Source: Streptomyces minutiscleroticus (GTDB lineage: Bacteria > Actinomycetota > Actinomycetes > Streptomycetales > Streptomycetaceae). From it: a stretch of DNA of 64,000 bases. A program made the translations under genes and the position numbers. The notes under the pieces were generated by a model. That model worked only from the letters and a program-made list of their open reading frames with translations. It ran no database searches and was not told where the DNA came from. This document shows, one piece after another, positions 18,411 through 27,584 of this stretch. The DNA lies in the NCBI RefSeq assembly GCF_014650875.1, contig NZ_BMVU01000026.1, forward strand, positions 1 to 64,000, in the 5' to 3' direction. Position 1 is the stretch's first letter; the number at the start of each line of letters is the position of its first letter.

Positions 18411-18458
18411 CGGCGCGGCCGCACGACGAAGTAGCGGCGCGGCCGCACGACGAAGTGG
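18387..18458. repeat. 24-bp tandem repeat over the osdR stop codon
   Basis: Three units of about 24 bp (one imperfect at 18387-18410, then 18411-18434 and 18435-18458), each ending in ACGAAGTAG or ACGAAGTGG. The first unit contains the osdR stop codon and the second copies it. Further imperfect repeats of about 20 bp (GGAGGGG...CGTCAGCCGG) continue from about 18500 to 18590 into the 3' end of osdK. Confidence 0.85.
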
Positions 18459-18575
18459 CGGCGGGGCCGCGCGGCAGGCGGGTCGGGCGCGCGGCGAGCC
18501 GGCCGGAGGGGGCGTCAGCCGGGCGGAAGGGACGCCGGTCGGCCGGAGGGGACGTCAGCCGGGCGAAGGGGGGCG

Positions 18576-20345
18576 TCAGCCGGCTGCCGGGGTCGTGGGC
18601 ACCCGCCACACCAACCGTGTGCCACCGCCCTCCGGTCGCTCGCCGATCCGCAGCGAGCCGCCGAGCGCCGCGGCCCGGTCCTCCATGTTGGCCAGCCCGC
18701 TCCGTGCGACACCGTCCGGCACGCCGCGGCCGTCGTCCGTCACCGTGAGCGTCAACTCGCCGTCCGAGCAGCGCAGACGGACGTCCACCGCCCGCGCCCC
18801 CGAGTGCCTGGCCGCGTTGCTGAGCGCCTCTGCGAGCACGGCCGTCGCGTGGTCCGCGACCTCCTCGGGCACCTCGGTGTCGACGAGTCCCTCGATCCGC
18901 AGCGCGGGAGCGAAGCCGAACGAGCTCGCGGACGCCCGTACGGCCTCGGAGACCCGTACGCGCAGGGCGCCGTCGCGCTCGGCCGAGCCGCCGTGCGTGC
19001 GGAGGCCGAAGATGGTGGACCTGATGATCTTGATGGTGTCGTCGAGGTCGTCGACGGTCCGGGACAGCCGCTCCACGGCCTCGGGGTGGTCGATGAAACG
19101 CTGGGTGCTCTGCAGCGTCATACCGGCCGCGAACAGCCGCTGGATGGCGAGGTCGTGCAGGTCGCGCGCGATGCGGTCGCGGTCCTGCAGCAGCGCTATC
19201 TGCTCCGCGTCCCGGCGGCGTTCGGCGAGTTCGAGCGCCAGCGCCGCCTGGCCCGCGAAGTCCAGCAGCGGACCGGTGTCCGCGTCGGCGAAGGGCGTAC
19301 GGCCGGTCAGACGGCCCAGCAGCAGGACGCCGCGGGCCTTTCCGCCCGCGCCGAGCGGCACCGCGACGACCGGCCCGAGCCCGGACCACTGCGTCCCGCT
19401 CCCGCGCTCGCCCCTGCTCTCGTCGGCGTCGGCACCGCCGCCGGTCCGTACGTCGCGCTCGACGTCCGCGCTGACGACCGGTTCCGCCGTGGTCAGCGCG
19501 GCCCCGACGAAGTCGTCCCGCGCCGGCAGGACGAGGCCGGCCCACCGCTCGGCACCGGTTCCGCTCGCGATGGCCGGCTCCAGGCGGTCCTCCCCGGCCG
19601 TGTACTCGGCGATCATCCCGACGTCGGCGGAGACGATCTCGCGGGCCCGCTCCACGATGAGCTCCAGCACCTCGGCGCTCGAAGCCCCCGACAGCAGGGT
19701 GCTGGTGACCTCGGAACCGGCCCGTTGCCACTGTTCGCGCAGCCGGGTCTCCTCGTACAGCCGCGCGTTCTCGACCGCCACTCCGGCGGCCACGGCGAGG
19801 GTGGACAGCACCGCCTCGTCCTCGGCGTCGAACTCCGCCGCACCCCGCTTCTCGGTGAGGTACAGGTTCCCGAAGACACGGTCGCGCACCCGGATGGGCA
19901 CACCGAGGAACGAGTGCATCGGGGGATGGTGCTGCGGGACGCCGTACGAGGCCGGGTGCTCCGAGAGCTCGGACAGCCTCAGGGGCTCCGGATGCCGGAT
20001 CAGTTCACCGAGGATGCCGTGTCCGCTGGGCAGGTCGCCGATGCGCGCCCGCTGCTCGTCGTCGAGGCCGACGGTCAGGAACGCCGACAGCTTGCGGTCG
20101 TCGCCGATCACGCCCAGCGCCCCGTACTCGGCGTCCACCAGCACCACGGCCGCCTCGACGATGCGCCGCAGCACCTGCGGCAGGTCCAGCTCCCGGCCGA
20201 CCGACAGCACGGCCTCCAGGAGGTTGTGGATGCGGTCCTGCGTGCCGCGCGCCGCGTCGATCCGCGACTGCAGCTCGTCCAGGAGTTCGTCGAGCCGCAG
20301 CTTGGGCAGGTGCTGCGCGGAGCCCCGGTGCCCGTCCCCGCCCAT
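18576..20345 (-). CDS. osdK: DevS/DosT-like GAF sensor histidine kinase OsdK
   Basis: 589 residues with no membrane segments. Two GAF domains (about residues 45-195 and 215-375), then HisKA_3 with phospho-acceptor His397 in RDRIARDLHDLAIQRLF, and HATPase_c (N-box LSNAARHSGA; DDGRGVPDG). In DevS/DosT the first GAF binds heme through a histidine in an HHPPM-type segment; here QHHPPMHSFLGVPIRVRD (His139/His140) sits at the matching place, so oxygen/NO/CO or redox sensing is likely. GGAGGAGACG precedes the ATG at 20345. Partner of osdR, which is encoded convergently 165 bp away; the two therefore need separate promoters. Confidence 0.9.
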   Translation of the reverse strand: MGGDGHRGSAQHLPKLRLDELLDELQSRIDAARGTQDRIHNLLEAVLSVGRELDLPQVLRRIVEAAVVLVDAEYGALGVIGDDRKLSAFLTVGLDDEQRARIGDLPSGHGILGELIRHPEPLRLSELSEHPASYGVPQHHPPMHSFLGVPIRVRDRVFGNLYLTEKRGAAEFDAEDEAVLSTLAVAAGVAVENARLYEETRLREQWQRAGSEVTSTLLSGASSAEVLELIVERAREIVSADVGMIAEYTAGEDRLEPAIASGTGAERWAGLVLPARDDFVGAALTTAEPVVSADVERDVRTGGGADADESRGERGSGTQWSGLGPVVAVPLGAGGKARGVLLLGRLTGRTPFADADTGPLLDFAGQAALALELAERRRDAEQIALLQDRDRIARDLHDLAIQRLFAAGMTLQSTQRFIDHPEAVERLSRTVDDLDDTIKIIRSTIFGLRTHGGSAERDGALRVRVSEAVRASASSFGFAPALRIEGLVDTEVPEEVADHATAVLAEALSNAARHSGARAVDVRLRCSDGELTLTVTDDGRGVPDGVARSGLANMEDRAAALGGSLRIGERPEGGGTRLVWRVPTTPAAG

Positions 20346-20981
20346 CGTCTCCTCCGACCTCCGCGGAAGGGGCGCAGCCCGGCCGGCTGCCCTCTGTCCT
20401 CACCGTAATGGCTGAGGACGCGGCGGTGCACAGGGGGTGGTTCCATGGCCGAGACCGGTGCCACCGCTCGTGGTTCGGATGCCGGCCGGCCGGTCGGCCG
20501 CTCCGCCGCCGGCCGCCGAGGAGGCCGGTGCGACCGCGTCGACGTTCTGGGCGCTGTCGTCGAGGGCTCTCAGCTGGGCCGGCCGCGTGAGGCGGGCGTG
20601 TTCGAGGCGCCGGCTGACCTCGTGGGCGGCCGGGACGGACCGGTCGGACCGGAGGGGCCGGCCGGGGCGAAGTGAGCGGTCATGACTCCACCATGGCGGC
20701 CCCGGCGCGCGCGGCCCATCGGGCGCGGTACCCATCTGCGCGGGGGCCGACGACCCATCCGGTGTCCGCCGTGGGCAGGGCACGCGCACGGAAATGGGGG
20801 TCAGTGCCCATCGACTGCGGACCCCCGGCGGAGGCAGGCTGGCAGGAGACCTGGTCGAAGCCAGGAGGCCCGGTCAGGACCGGGTCCAGGAGCCACAGCC
20901 GCGCTTTCGGCGCGTCCGGTCACCGGCAAGGGTGACGCGGCGCGGCGCGGGGCGGGCCATGGAGGAGGAAGGCGTCACCCG
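20346..20981. other. 636-bp divergent gap, no convincing gene
   Basis: Region between osdK (minus) and the next sensor kinase (plus). Short frames exist on both strands, for example 20400-20789 minus and 20445-20675 plus, but they are Arg/Pro/Gly-rich, lack ribosome sites and resemble no family. It contains loose GGGCC/GGACC palindromes (20632-20665 and 20743-20755) that could be degenerate OsdR boxes, but none is as clean as those at 4862 or 17523. Confidence 0.5.
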
Positions 20982-21935
20982 GTGTCCCTGTACTGGCGGA
21001 TCTTCGGGCTCAACGCGGTGGTGCTGGGCACGGCCACGGCGCTGCTCCTGCTGGCTCCGGTGACCGTGTCCGTCCCCGTCCTGCTGACCGAGGCGGTCGT
21101 CCTCGTGGGCGGCCTGGGCGTCATGCTGGTCGCCAACGCGGCCCTGCTGCGGATCGGCCTGGCGCCGCTGGTCCGGCTCACCCGGCTGATGACCACCGTG
21201 GACCTGCTGCGCCCGGGCCAGCGGCTGTCCGTACGGGGGCACGGCGAGGTCGCGGAGCTGATCACGACGTTCAACGCCATGCTGGAGCGGCTGGAGGGGG
21301 AGCGGGCCGCGAGCAGCGCCCGTGCCCTGCTCGCGCAGGAGACCGAGCGGCGCCGCATCGCCCAGGAACTGCACGACGAGGTCGGGCAGAGCATGACCGC
21401 GATCCTGCTGGGCCTCAAGCGGGCGGCGGACGAGGCGCCGGAGCCGCTGCGCGGTGAGCTCCAGCAGGCCCAGGAGATCACCCGGGCGAGCCTGGACGAG
21501 GTCCGCAGACTGGTACGGCGGCTGCGCCCCGGCGTCCTGGACGACCTCGGTCTGGTCAGCGCGCTGACCTCGCTCGCCACCGAGTTCGCCACGCACACCG
21601 GGCTGCGGGTGCTGCGCCGTTTCGACTCCGACCTGCCGGCGCTGGACCACGAGACGGAGCTGGTGCTCTACCGCGTCGTGCAGGAGGGCCTGACCAACGT
21701 CGCCCGCCACGCCGGCGCGACGCGGGCCGAGGTCGGCCTGCGGCGCGCCGGTGACACGGTGGTACTGGCCGTCACCGACGACGGTCGCGGCCTCGGCGCC
21801 GCCGCGGAGGGTGCCGGCATCCGCGGCATGCGCGAGCGCGCCCTGTTCGTCGGAGCCTCCCTGGACATCGTTCCCGTACCGCCGGGCGGCACGGAGATCC
21901 GCCTGACCGTCCCCGTCCCCAGGAAGCAGCCGTGA
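20982..21935 (+). CDS. Membrane sensor histidine kinase (NarX/HisKA_3 type)
   Basis: 317 residues from a GTG at 20982 preceded by GGAGGAGGAAGG. Two membrane helices lie close together at the N-terminus (about residues 5-25 and 33-55) with almost no extracytoplasmic loop, followed by a HAMP-like segment (RLTRLMTTVDLLRPGQRL), HisKA_3 with phospho-acceptor His in RRRIAQELHDEVGQSM and HATPase_c (DDGRGLGAAAEGAGIRGMRERA). The lack of a sensory loop suggests that it senses the membrane or an intramembrane signal. Its stop codon overlaps the start of the response regulator gene, so the two form an operon. Confidence 0.87.
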   Translation: MSLYWRIFGLNAVVLGTATALLLLAPVTVSVPVLLTEAVVLVGGLGVMLVANAALLRIGLAPLVRLTRLMTTVDLLRPGQRLSVRGHGEVAELITTFNAMLERLEGERAASSARALLAQETERRRIAQELHDEVGQSMTAILLGLKRAADEAPEPLRGELQQAQEITRASLDEVRRLVRRLRPGVLDDLGLVSALTSLATEFATHTGLRVLRRFDSDLPALDHETELVLYRVVQEGLTNVARHAGATRAEVGLRRAGDTVVLAVTDDGRGLGAAAEGAGIRGMRERALFVGASLDIVPVPPGGTEIRLTVPVPRKQP

Positions 21936-22639
21936 CCATGCCCGACACCCCACGCGCCCCCACTCCCGCTCCCACCTCCACTTCTGCTCCCGCTCCCGCC
22001 CGGATCCTCCTCGCCGACGACCACGCGCTGGTGCGCCGCGGGGTGCGGATGATCCTCGACCGGGAGCCGGACCTGGAGGTGGTGGCCGAGGCAGGCGACG
22101 GCGCCGAGGCCGTCGACCTGGCCCGCGCGCACGAGGTCGACCTCGCCGTGCTCGACGTGGCCATGCCTCGTCTGACCGGGCTGCAGGCCGCGCGCGAGCT
22201 GGCCGCGCGCAGGCCGGGCCTGCGGGTGCTGATGCTGACGATGCACGACAACGAGCAGTACTTCTTCCAGGCGCTCAAGGCCGGGGCCTGCGGATACGTG
22301 CTCAAGTCCGTGGCAGACCGGGACCTGGTCGCCGCGTGCCGGGCCGCGCTGGACGACGAGCCGTTCCTCTGTCCCGGCGCCGTCACCGCCCTCATCCGCA
22401 ACTACCTCGACCGTGTCCGCCACGGCGAGGAGACCCCCGGCCAGGTGCTCACACCGCGCGAGGAGGAGGTCCTGAAGCTGGTCGCCGAGGGGCACTCCTC
22501 CAAGGAGATCGCCGGACTCCTCGTCATCAGCGTCAAGACCGTCCAGCGGCACCGCGCGAACCTCCTGCACAAACTGGGTCTGCGCGACCGGCTCGACCTC
22601 ACTCGCTACGCCGTCCGCGCCGGCCTCATCGAACCCTGA
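21932..22639 (+). CDS. NarL/FixJ-family response regulator
   Basis: 235 residues. After a Pro/Ala/Thr-rich N-terminal tail of about 22 residues comes a receiver domain (ILLADDHALVRRG, acceptor Asp in LAVLDVAMPRLTG, GYVLKSV) and a LuxR helix-turn-helix (LTPREEEVLKLVAEGHSSKEIAGLL...VQRHRANLLHKLG). Translation is coupled: GTG at 21932 overlaps the kinase stop by 4 bp (GTGA), with AGGAAG upstream; ATG at 21938 is the alternative start. Partner of the kinase just upstream; target genes are not evident, though the secreted amidase 390 bp downstream is a candidate. Confidence 0.88.
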   Translation: MTMPDTPRAPTPAPTSTSAPAPARILLADDHALVRRGVRMILDREPDLEVVAEAGDGAEAVDLARAHEVDLAVLDVAMPRLTGLQAARELAARRPGLRVLMLTMHDNEQYFFQALKAGACGYVLKSVADRDLVAACRAALDDEPFLCPGAVTALIRNYLDRVRHGEETPGQVLTPREEEVLKLVAEGHSSKEIAGLLVISVKTVQRHRANLLHKLGLRDRLDLTRYAVRAGLIEP

Positions 22640-23028
22640 CCTCGACCTCCCTTCCCTCCCGCGGGTCCGGTGCGCCATCCATGGACATCCTGTGACGTTT
22701 TCGTGGGTGAAGTGTGTGGGTGTCGGAGCGTCAAAGGTACGTTCGGGTACACGGAGGTTCGGATACGGGGGACCGCTGGCGTGACGGCTGTGGCGTGTGC
22801 CAGTGTTTCCGGCGGTGGTGCCGGGGCAGCCGGGTCGCGCCCGGCCGTCTCAACTCCCGCCCTCCGAAGCCCACTTGCGTGCCGGGGCTCGCGCGTCCCG
22901 GCCTGCGCCCGGGTGCGACGGGCCGGTGCGCAGCGGCCCGTCGGCGAGCGGGCCCGGCGGACGGCCACCTGAACACCGCTCTTGTGGAAGACACGCTCCC
23001 GGCGGGAGTACGTCATCGAGGGGAATCC
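22640..23028 (+). other. 389-bp leader/promoter region of the amidase gene
   Basis: Between the response regulator and the amidase. No convincing open frame or ribosome site is present in it. I looked for the conserved blocks of a c-di-AMP (ydaO) riboswitch, which often precedes cell-wall hydrolase genes in Streptomyces, and did not find them. Several short GC-rich hairpins are possible. The AT-richer stretch near 22680-22765 is the likeliest place for a promoter. Confidence 0.4.
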
Positions 23029-24969
23029 TTGAGTAAGTCCGTACGCAGAAGAACAACCGGAAGACTGCTGGCCGGCGTGGTCGCGGGCGGCCTCGCCGCC
23101 GGCTGCCTCACCCTCCTGCCGTCCGCGGCCCAGGCGGCGTGGCCGGGCGGCGACGCCGGCACCGAGGAGCGGCAGGCGTACTTCGCCGACGCGGCGGAGG
23201 AGTTCGGCGTGCCGCTGCCGGTGCTCCTCGGGGTCTCGTACCACGAGTCCCGGTGGGAGGCCCACGAGGGCGAGCACAACACCTCGGGCGGCTACGGCCC
23301 GATGAACCTCACCGACGTCACGGCGGAGATGGTCGCCGGAGGGCCGGCCGGCGCGGCGGGCCGCGGCGACCTCGACGAACTGACGTCCGACCCGGCCCTG
23401 CACACCCTGGACGCCGCGGCGGAGCTGCTGGGCACGCCCGCCGGGAGGCTGCGCACCGACGAGCGCGAGAACATCCGCGGCGGCGCCGCCCTCCTCGCCT
23501 CCTACCAGCGCCGGCTCACCGGTTCCGCCTCCACCGACGCCGGGGCCTGGTACGGGGCGGTCGCCCGCTACAGCCAGTCCTCGGACCGTGGGACGGCACG
23601 GCGCTTCGCCGACCGCGTCTTCGAGACCGTGGAGTCCGGCGCGGCGCGCAGCACGGACGACGGGCAGCGGGTGGAGCTGGCCGCCGCGGGCTCCGTCAGG
23701 CCCCGCACGGCGCAGCTCGCCGAACTGGGGCTGAAGGCGGGCGCGGAGTCCACCGACACCGAGTGCCCCGCCACGGTGTCGTGCGCCTTCGTGCCCGCGG
23801 CCGCCTCCAACGGCCAGGTCGCCGACCGTCCGGCGGACGGTGTGAAGGTCGACTACATCGTGCTGCACGACACCGAGTCGTCGTACGACGCCGCGATCAA
23901 GACCTTCCAGGACGCCGCCAGCGGTTCCGCGGGACACTACGTGGTGCGCTCCTCGGACGGCGCGGTGACGCAGATGGTGCCCGGCAAGGACATCGGGTTC
24001 CACGCCGGGAACTACTGGTTCAACATGCACTCGATCGGCATCGAGCACGAGGGCTTCGCCGCGCAGGGCGCCACCTGGTACTCGCAGCGGCTCTACGAGA
24101 CGAGCGCCGACCTGGTGAAGTACCTGGCGGACAAGTACGGCGTCCCGCTGGACCGCCAGCACATCGTCGGCCACGACAACGTGCCCGGTCCGCGCGACGC
24201 CTACGTGGCGGGCATGCACTGGGACCCGGGTCCCTACTGGGACTGGTCCGCGTTCATGGAGATGGTGGGCGCCCCGGACGGCTCGCCGGCCGCCCGGAGC
24301 GAACGGCACGCGCGGCACGCGCCGAAGGTGGGTTCGGCGGTGACCATCACGCCGGACTTCGCGAGCAACGAGCAGACCGTGCGCGTGTGCCCCGCCGACG
24401 ACCCCACCGGCGGCACGCAGGAGTGCACGGACCGTACGGCGCCGTCCAACTTCCTGCCGGTGCACACCGCGCCGGACGCGTCCTCGCCCCTGTTCGCCGA
24501 CCCGGCCGTCCACCCGGGCGCCGACGCCGGCACGGACGACATCGCCGACTGGGGCAGCACGGTCCAGGCGGGCCAGCAGTTCGTGGTGGCGGGCCGGAAG
24601 GGCGGCTGGACCGCGATCTGGTTCAGCGGCGCCAAGGTGTGGTTCCACGACCCGCACGGCCGCAACACCACTCCGGCCGAGGACGTGACCGTGGTCCGCT
24701 CCGGCGAGGACGGCGCCACCCTGTACGGCTCCGGCTACCCGCAGGCCTCGGAGTACCCGGAGGGACTGTCCCCGTCGACGCAGAAGCCGCTGACCGTCTA
24801 CGGCTTCCCGGCGGGCCAGGCCTACGTGGCCACCCGGCCGCCGGTGAACGCGGACGACTTCTTCCCCTCCGGTGACACCTACGTCACCGGGGCCGCGAGG
24901 TACTACACCGTCCAGTACAACCACCGTGTGGTCCTGGTGGACGCGGCGGGAGTCTCCGAGTACGAGTAG
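23029..24969 (+). CDS. Secreted N-acetylmuramoyl-L-alanine amidase (Amidase_2/PGRP type)
   Basis: 646 residues from a TTG at 23029 placed five bases after GAGGGG. A Sec signal peptide (SKSVRRRTTGRLLAGVV...SAAQAA) is followed by a lysozyme/lytic-transglycosylase-like helical region (residues 40-190, with SYHESRWEAHEGEHN), an Amidase_2 domain (about residues 275-430) and a C-terminal SH3-like tail. Zinc ligands are visible as LHDTES, GHDNVPGPRD and HWDPGPYWDW. The enzyme should cut the bond between muramic acid and the stem peptide outside the cell. An upstream in-frame GTG would lengthen the N-terminus but would bury the signal peptide. A terminator hairpin follows the stop. Confidence 0.88.
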   Translation: MSKSVRRRTTGRLLAGVVAGGLAAGCLTLLPSAAQAAWPGGDAGTEERQAYFADAAEEFGVPLPVLLGVSYHESRWEAHEGEHNTSGGYGPMNLTDVTAEMVAGGPAGAAGRGDLDELTSDPALHTLDAAAELLGTPAGRLRTDERENIRGGAALLASYQRRLTGSASTDAGAWYGAVARYSQSSDRGTARRFADRVFETVESGAARSTDDGQRVELAAAGSVRPRTAQLAELGLKAGAESTDTECPATVSCAFVPAAASNGQVADRPADGVKVDYIVLHDTESSYDAAIKTFQDAASGSAGHYVVRSSDGAVTQMVPGKDIGFHAGNYWFNMHSIGIEHEGFAAQGATWYSQRLYETSADLVKYLADKYGVPLDRQHIVGHDNVPGPRDAYVAGMHWDPGPYWDWSAFMEMVGAPDGSPAARSERHARHAPKVGSAVTITPDFASNEQTVRVCPADDPTGGTQECTDRTAPSNFLPVHTAPDASSPLFADPAVHPGADAGTDDIADWGSTVQAGQQFVVAGRKGGWTAIWFSGAKVWFHDPHGRNTTPAEDVTVVRSGEDGATLYGSGYPQASEYPEGLSPSTQKPLTVYGFPAGQAYVATRPPVNADDFFPSGDTYVTGAARYYTVQYNHRVVLVDAAGVSEYE

Positions 24970-24983
24970 GCGTACCGCACCAC

Positions 24984-25014
24984 GGGACGGCCGCCCCGCC
25001 GGGACGGCCGTCCC
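24984..25014. terminator. Bidirectional terminator between amidase and ABC permease
   Basis: Perfect 10-bp stem (24984-24993 with 25005-25014) with an 11-nt loop, 15 bp after the amidase stop and before the convergent ABC permease gene. Confidence 0.7.
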
Positions 25015-25118
25015 TTCTCGTACGCCGGGGGCCGCCCCCTTCCGGCGCCGCGCACCGTGTGACGCTCCCGTGCCGTGTGCCGTGTGCCGTGCGACGTGCG
25101 ACGCGCGGTCCGGGGAGG

Positions 25119-27584
25119 TCACTCCCGTACGCCCGCCGACTCCACGGCGCGGCGGCGCAGGAGGAGCGCTGCGGGGACGACGGACGCGAGCACGGCCAGG
25201 ACGGCGCAGGCGCCGACGACGGTGGCCGTGACCGCCCAGGGCAGCTCGACCGGACTGCGCACCGACTGCAGGCGCAGCGCGCCCCACATCCCGGCCAGTT
25301 CGAGACCGGCGGCCAGGAGGCCGAGCAGCGCGCCGACCGCGACGACCAGCAGCGCCTCGGCGCCCACCAGCCGCAGCACCTGCCACCGGGTGGCCCCGGC
25401 CAGACGGAGCGCGGCCAGCTCGCGCACACGGTCGGAGACCGCCATGACCATCGTGTTGACCAGGGAGATCCCGGTGTGGAGCAGGGCGATGCCGAGGACC
25501 AGCAGAAAGCCGAGACGGGCCGTGCGGTCGGTCCCCGGACGCGTGGCGCCGATCCACTCGTCCCGGGTGAGCACCCGCCCGCCCGCCGGCCGCACCGCCT
25601 CGCGCAGCCCGGCGGCCACGGCGTGCGCGTCGGCCCCGTCCGCGAGGGCGACGTCGACCCGGTCGACGACCGCGCCGGGGGCGTTGGCGGGCGTGACGCA
25701 GACGCCGTTGCCACCGGTGCCGGTGGTCATGACGGCGGCGATCCGCAGGGTCCTGCGCGTACCGTCGCCGAGCCACACCCGCACCCGCTGTCCCACGGTG
25801 TGGTGCCGCCACTCCTCGTTGACAATGATCGAGCCGTCGTCCAGGTCCGCCGTCCGCCCGGCGGCGAGCGGCAGGCGCGCGGTGGCCGCGAGCGCGTCCG
25901 GCTCGGCGGCACGGGCCTCGGACCCGACCAACGCCACACCGTCCTCCAGGACGTACACGGCGCTCGGCGCGGTCGCGGACACCTCGGCGCCGGGGACCGC
26001 GCGCAGCGCGCGTACGGTCGCCGGGTCGAAGTCCGCGCCGTCCGGCGGCGTGACGACGAACGCGGCGGCCGTCCGCGCGCGCACCTCCGCCGCCCCGGCC
26101 TCCTCCAGCGTGGCCGTCGCGCCGTGCAGCGAGCCCGCGAGGGCGACGGTGACCAGGACGGGGGCCGCGACGGCCGCGGTGCGCCGGACCCCGGCGGCGG
26201 CGTTCTCGCGCACCAGCACGCCGCCCGCTCCGGGCAGCCGGGCCGGCAGCCACGCGAGCAGCCGCGTCAGCGGGCGCACCGCGGCCGGCGCGAGCAGCGC
26301 GACCGCGGTGATCAGCAGCATCGGACGGCTCACGTAGGTCTTGCGGTGCAGCAGGTCGCCTGGGTCGCCGGCCAGGGTCAGCGCGAGCGTCACCGCGGCG
26401 GTCAGCAGCAGCCCCGCACCGAGGACCAGGCGCCCCCGCGTCATCGCCCCGGCGTCGGCGGACGCCTCGCGCAGCGCCTGGGCGGGACCGGTGCGCCCGG
26501 CCCGCCAGGCGGCGGCCGCCGCCCCGCACAGGGCGACGAGCAGCCCCGTCCAGAAGGCCGCGTGGTACGGCCAGGCGTGGTCGCCGACGGCGAACCAGGC
26601 CGGTGCGAGACCGCCGTCCACCGCCCACGCGGCCAGGAGCGGCGCCCCGTACGCCCCGAGCGCGCAGCCGGCGGCCGAGGCGAGCACGCCGACCACCAAC
26701 GCCTCGGCGGCGACCGCGCGGCGGATCTGCCCCGGAGTGGCGCCCGCGGTGCGCAGCAGCCCGAACTCCCGGCGCCGCTGGGCGACCGCGAAGGCGAAGG
26801 TGGAGGCCACCACGAACACCGACACGAAGGCGCTGACGCCGCCCGCCGTGCCGAACAGGGCGTTCATCGCGGTCAGCGCCTCGGCGTCCCGGTCGGGGTC
26901 CGCGTCGGCGTACCGGCGCGCGTCCCCGGTGAGGACCCGGACGCCGGCGCTGCCGCGCACCGCCGCGCGTACGGCCGCCTCGTCCGCGTCCACCACCAAC
27001 TGCGTGCTGGTGGGCGCCAGTCGGGCGGCGCGCGCGTCGGTGTAGAAGACGGCGTCCTTGAAGGCGCCGGCACCGCGGGCGGCGACCGTGCCGACGACCG
27101 CCACGGTGCCGCGACCGGTGCGCACGCGCTCGCCCGGCTCCGCCCAGTCGCCGCCGACGGCCACCTCGTCGGCGGCGCGGGGCGCGCGCCCCGCCGTGAG
27201 CTCGTACGGGGCGAACGCGGCGGTGGACCAGGGATGGCCGACGAGGCCGGCGGGTCCGCCCGCCGCCCGTACGGGGAAGGACCGGTCCTCGACGACGGTG
27301 CCGAGCCGGCGCAGCCCGGCGACGACCGCCGCGGGCACGGGGCGCGGATGCGCGAGCCGGCGGGTGCGGTCGCCGGCGGGGGTGGGCACCCGCAGCGTGT
27401 CCGCGCCCTTGACCACGACGGGCGCGGCCGCGAACCGCTCCGGCCTGCGGTCGGGCGCGTCCCTCGACGAGGCGAGGACCAGGCCCGTCACGGTGAGCAG
27501 CGCGACCCCCAGCGCCAGGGCGACGAAACTGCCGGCGAAGGTGACCCAGCGGGCGCGCAGGGTGCTCAGGGCGACGCTCAGCAC
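25119..27584 (-). CDS. FtsX-like ABC transporter permease
   Basis: 821 residues. It has an N-terminal helix, a large extracytoplasmic region, three helices (FtsX core, near residues 245-345), several further helices in the middle (about 380-470), a second external domain, and a final FtsX core with three helices before the C-terminal RRRAVESAGVRE. This duplicated MacB/FtsX layout is typical of exporters of lipids, peptides or antibiotics that work with a soluble ATPase. The GTG start at 27584 overlaps the 3' end of the ATPase gene by 7 bp, so the two are translationally coupled. The two-component system beyond the ATPase is the likely controller. Confidence 0.87.
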   Translation of the reverse strand: MLSVALSTLRARWVTFAGSFVALALGVALLTVTGLVLASSRDAPDRRPERFAAAPVVVKGADTLRVPTPAGDRTRRLAHPRPVPAAVVAGLRRLGTVVEDRSFPVRAAGGPAGLVGHPWSTAAFAPYELTAGRAPRAADEVAVGGDWAEPGERVRTGRGTVAVVGTVAARGAGAFKDAVFYTDARAARLAPTSTQLVVDADEAAVRAAVRGSAGVRVLTGDARRYADADPDRDAEALTAMNALFGTAGGVSAFVSVFVVASTFAFAVAQRRREFGLLRTAGATPGQIRRAVAAEALVVGVLASAAGCALGAYGAPLLAAWAVDGGLAPAWFAVGDHAWPYHAAFWTGLLVALCGAAAAAWRAGRTGPAQALREASADAGAMTRGRLVLGAGLLLTAAVTLALTLAGDPGDLLHRKTYVSRPMLLITAVALLAPAAVRPLTRLLAWLPARLPGAGGVLVRENAAAGVRRTAAVAAPVLVTVALAGSLHGATATLEEAGAAEVRARTAAAFVVTPPDGADFDPATVRALRAVPGAEVSATAPSAVYVLEDGVALVGSEARAAEPDALAATARLPLAAGRTADLDDGSIIVNEEWRHHTVGQRVRVWLGDGTRRTLRIAAVMTTGTGGNGVCVTPANAPGAVVDRVDVALADGADAHAVAAGLREAVRPAGGRVLTRDEWIGATRPGTDRTARLGFLLVLGIALLHTGISLVNTMVMAVSDRVRELAALRLAGATRWQVLRLVGAEALLVVAVGALLGLLAAGLELAGMWGALRLQSVRSPVELPWAVTATVVGACAVLAVLASVVPAALLLRRRAVESAGVRE

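Noticed and set aside
20400..20789. Small genes on either strand in the osdK/sensor-kinase gap
   Set aside because: No ribosome sites, Arg/Pro-rich products, no family resemblance and mutually overlapping frames.
22640..23028. c-di-AMP (ydaO) riboswitch before the secreted amidase
   Set aside because: The conserved sequence blocks were not found; the leader shows only generic GC hairpins.
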